Shown here piece by piece: positions 62,505 through 64,000 of a stretch of 64,000 nucleotides of DNA; position 1 is the stretch's first letter, and every line of letters starts with the position of its first letter. Below the pieces are notes generated by a model. That model worked only from the letters and a program-made list of their open reading frames with translations, made no database searches and was not told the origin of the DNA. A program made the translations under genes and the position numbers. Source of the stretch: Bacteroides sp. (GTDB lineage Bacteria > Bacteroidota > Bacteroidia > Bacteroidales > Muribaculaceae); the NCBI GenBank assembly GCA_014801815.1, contig JAAVDM010000051.1, positions 1-64,000 on the forward strand, written 5' to 3'.

Positions 62505-64000
62505 TTAGATCAGACAAAGCCACGTTATGGCTGCCAGCACCACAGCACCCATGAAGTACCAGATGACGTATGCCTGTATGGCTCCGCTCTGCATGCCCTT
62601 GATAGAAGCTGAGGCACGCTGTGCTATCCATGCCATACCGTCCATGGTGGCGTCGATGACATGACGGTCGAACCATGCTATGCTACGGCAGATGATACCG
62701 AAGATAATCTTATGGGTGATGAACTGATAGATTTCGTCCCAGTAGAAGCGGCGGTGAGCTGCCTGCCAGAGTGAAGGCCACATGTTCTTGAGGCGTGCCG
62801 GGGCATTGTTCTCCTTATAGTAGAGCTTGAAGGCAACAAATATACCGATAAGAGCGATGATGATACTTGTTATAGCCACCGGAAGCTCAAGATGTATGTG
62901 GTAAGGCTCGCCGTTCCATGTGATGAACTCACCGAAAGGTATGAAACCTGCAACTACACTGACCGCAGCAAGGATAATGAGCGGAAGTGACATCTGCCAG
63001 GGTGCGTCATGCGGACGATGCTCTTTATAATGAGGATTCTCTTTCCACCAGAACACGAGGAAGTACATACGGAACATATAGAAAGCTGTCAGACCGGCAA
63101 CCATGCTCATCCATGCTCCCCATACCCAGCTGTTAGCGTACATAGCGGCAAGCATCTCGTCCTTGGAGAAGAAACCTGAGAAGGGGGGTATACCGGCAAT
63201 GGCAAGACAGCCAACCAGGAATGTCCAGTGAGTGATGGGCATATACTTGTAAAGTCCGCCCATAGCCGTGTAGTTATTACTGTGTACAGCGTGTATCAAA
63301 GCGCCGGCACCGAGGAACAGAAGGGCCTTGAACATAGCGTGTGTGAACAGATGGAACATCGAAGCCATGTAGCCGAGACCACTGTAATGCACACCCTCGA
63401 TAGGCTGGTCATAAGCGACACCTAACGACACCATCATGAAAGCTATCTGCGAGATAGTAGAGAAAGCGAGGATACGCTTGATGTCTATCTGTGCGCAGGC
63501 CACGACAGCTGCATAGAAAGCTGTGATAGCACCTACGACTGTGACGAAAGTCAGAGAGCTGGGTACAACACAGTAAACAGGGAACATACGGGCCACGAGA
63601 TACACACCGGCCACAACCATTGTGGCGGCGTGGATAAGAGCCGACACGGGAGTCGGGCCTTCCATAGCGTCGGGCAGCCAGATATGCAGCGGAAGCATGG
63701 CAGACTTACCCATACCACCGGTAAAGATAAGCACCATAGCCCATGTCAGAGCGGAAGCACCCATGAAAGTGGCGCCGCCGGTAGAACCGAGCACTGCTTC
63801 AGGATTACGTGTGAGAGTGATGAAGTTGAATGTGTCGGTGTAGTACGACAGTACAAGGATACCGATGAGGAAGCCGAGGTCAGCGAAGCGGGTCACAATA
63901 AATGCCTTCTTCGAAGCCGATACGGCTGACGGCAACTTATAGAAGAAACCGATAAGCAGGTATGACGATACACCCACAAGCTCCCAGAATATATACATCT
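62505..64000 (-). CDS. nuoL: NADH-quinone oxidoreductase subunit L, 5' end beyond the window
   Basis: 497 residues are visible from an internal Met at 63998; NuoL usually has over 600, so the first 130 or so lie past the right edge. FWELVGVSSYLLIGFFY, GKSAMLPLHIWLPDAMEGPT, PVSALIHAATMVVAGVYLVA and RILAFSTISQIAFMMVSLGV are typical. The C-terminal lateral helix region (residues about 370-480) is present (RRFYWDEIYQFITHKIIFGI). It is the distal proton channel of complex I. nuoM follows 33 bases downstream. Confidence 0.95.
   Translation of the reverse strand, partial: MYIFWELVGVSSYLLIGFFYKLPSAVSASKKAFIVTRFADLGFLIGILVLSYYTDTFNFITLTRNPEAVLGSTGGATFMGASALTWAMVLIFTGGMGKSAMLPLHIWLPDAMEGPTPVSALIHAATMVVAGVYLVARMFPVYCVVPSSLTFVTVVGAITAFYAAVVACAQIDIKRILAFSTISQIAFMMVSLGVAYDQPIEGVHYSGLGYMASMFHLFTHAMFKALLFLGAGALIHAVHSNNYTAMGGLYKYMPITHWTFLVGCLAIAGIPPFSGFFSKDEMLAAMYANSWVWGAWMSMVAGLTAFYMFRMYFLVFWWKENPHYKEHRPHDAPWQMSLPLIILAAVSVVAGFIPFGEFITWNGEPYHIHLELPVAITSIIIALIGIFVAFKLYYKENNAPARLKNMWPSLWQAAHRRFYWDEIYQFITHKIIFGIICRSIAWFDRHVIDATMDGMAWIAQRASASIKGMQSGAIQAYVIWYFMGAVVLAAITWLCLI

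Overview
This window comes from a bacterium of the order Bacteroidales, most likely a gut Muribaculaceae (Duncaniella/Muribaculum type). The evidence is the set of Bacteroidota -7 boxes (TAnnTTTG, often with TTTG or TTG about 20 bases upstream), the near absence of Shine-Dalgarno sequences, a DUF4492 gene ahead of cydAB, DUF4494, a fused BioG-BioC protein, a COX24-type mini-protein beside HU, and a GDE/GT4/GH57 glycogen cluster. No phage, CRISPR array, rRNA or complete insertion sequence was seen. Most of the window is core genome with a few decayed accessory remnants.

Layout, first half. 1-2.8 kb: a 14-bp tandem array that supplies part of a promoter, a secreted leucine-rich-repeat-like protein, and two small outer-membrane beta-barrels. 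2.9-10.2 kb (+): priA, then bioA, bioF, a bioG-bioC fusion and a DMT exporter; bioD and bioB are not here. 10.2-11.5 kb (-): a Fic gene with an amber codon near its start and a promoter carrying an inverted repeat. 11.7-15.3 kb (-): nifJ. 15.45-15.64 kb: a 194-bp element with 21-bp terminal inverted repeats. 15.7-22.6 kb (-): DEAD-box helicase, recG, ispD, fabG, fabH and a TetR regulator. 22.8-23.6 kb: initiator tRNA and an RluA-type pseudouridine synthase. 23.8-28.9 kb (-): transketolase, an FHS sugar transporter, a YggS-type PLP protein and DUF4494. 29-34.8 kb (+): DUF4492-cydA-cydB, two half-size chromate transporters and folC.

Layout, second half. 34.9-38.6 kb (-): rng, a 29-residue COX24-like protein, HU, a YigZ protein and a DJ-1 protein. 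38.8-41.2 kb (+): apbE and two lipoproteins. 41.3-42.7 kb (-): a degraded HTH-type remnant, an AraC regulator and an in-frame SDR/aldo-keto-reductase chimera. 43.0-51.4 kb: GlsB membrane protein, then (-) a patatin/beta-barrel protein, serB, a Sel1 protein, a DUF349 protein, a cyclophilin and an unknown small protein. 51.6-54.2 kb (+): a cytidylate-kinase-like protein, rnpB and a YihY/BrkB membrane protein. 54.4-59.2 kb (+): glycogen debranching enzyme, glycosyltransferase 4 and GH57 amylase. 59.4-64 kb (-): nuoN, nuoM and nuoL (cut by the window edge).

Two patterns run through the intergenic DNA. First, a short motif (AAGTAGCTCTTA, in its best copies followed by AAAATTAA) lies just after stop codons in the direction of the gene at six places, and its inverted pair bounds the 194-bp element. 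Second, many operon ends, mainly between convergent genes, carry very long and perfect or near-perfect inverted repeats (21 to 38 bp arms) of unrelated sequence. Metabolically the genes fit a saccharolytic anaerobe: ferredoxin-linked pyruvate oxidation, a Nuo-type ion-pumping complex, a bd oxidase for traces of oxygen, glycogen storage and use, and transketolase.
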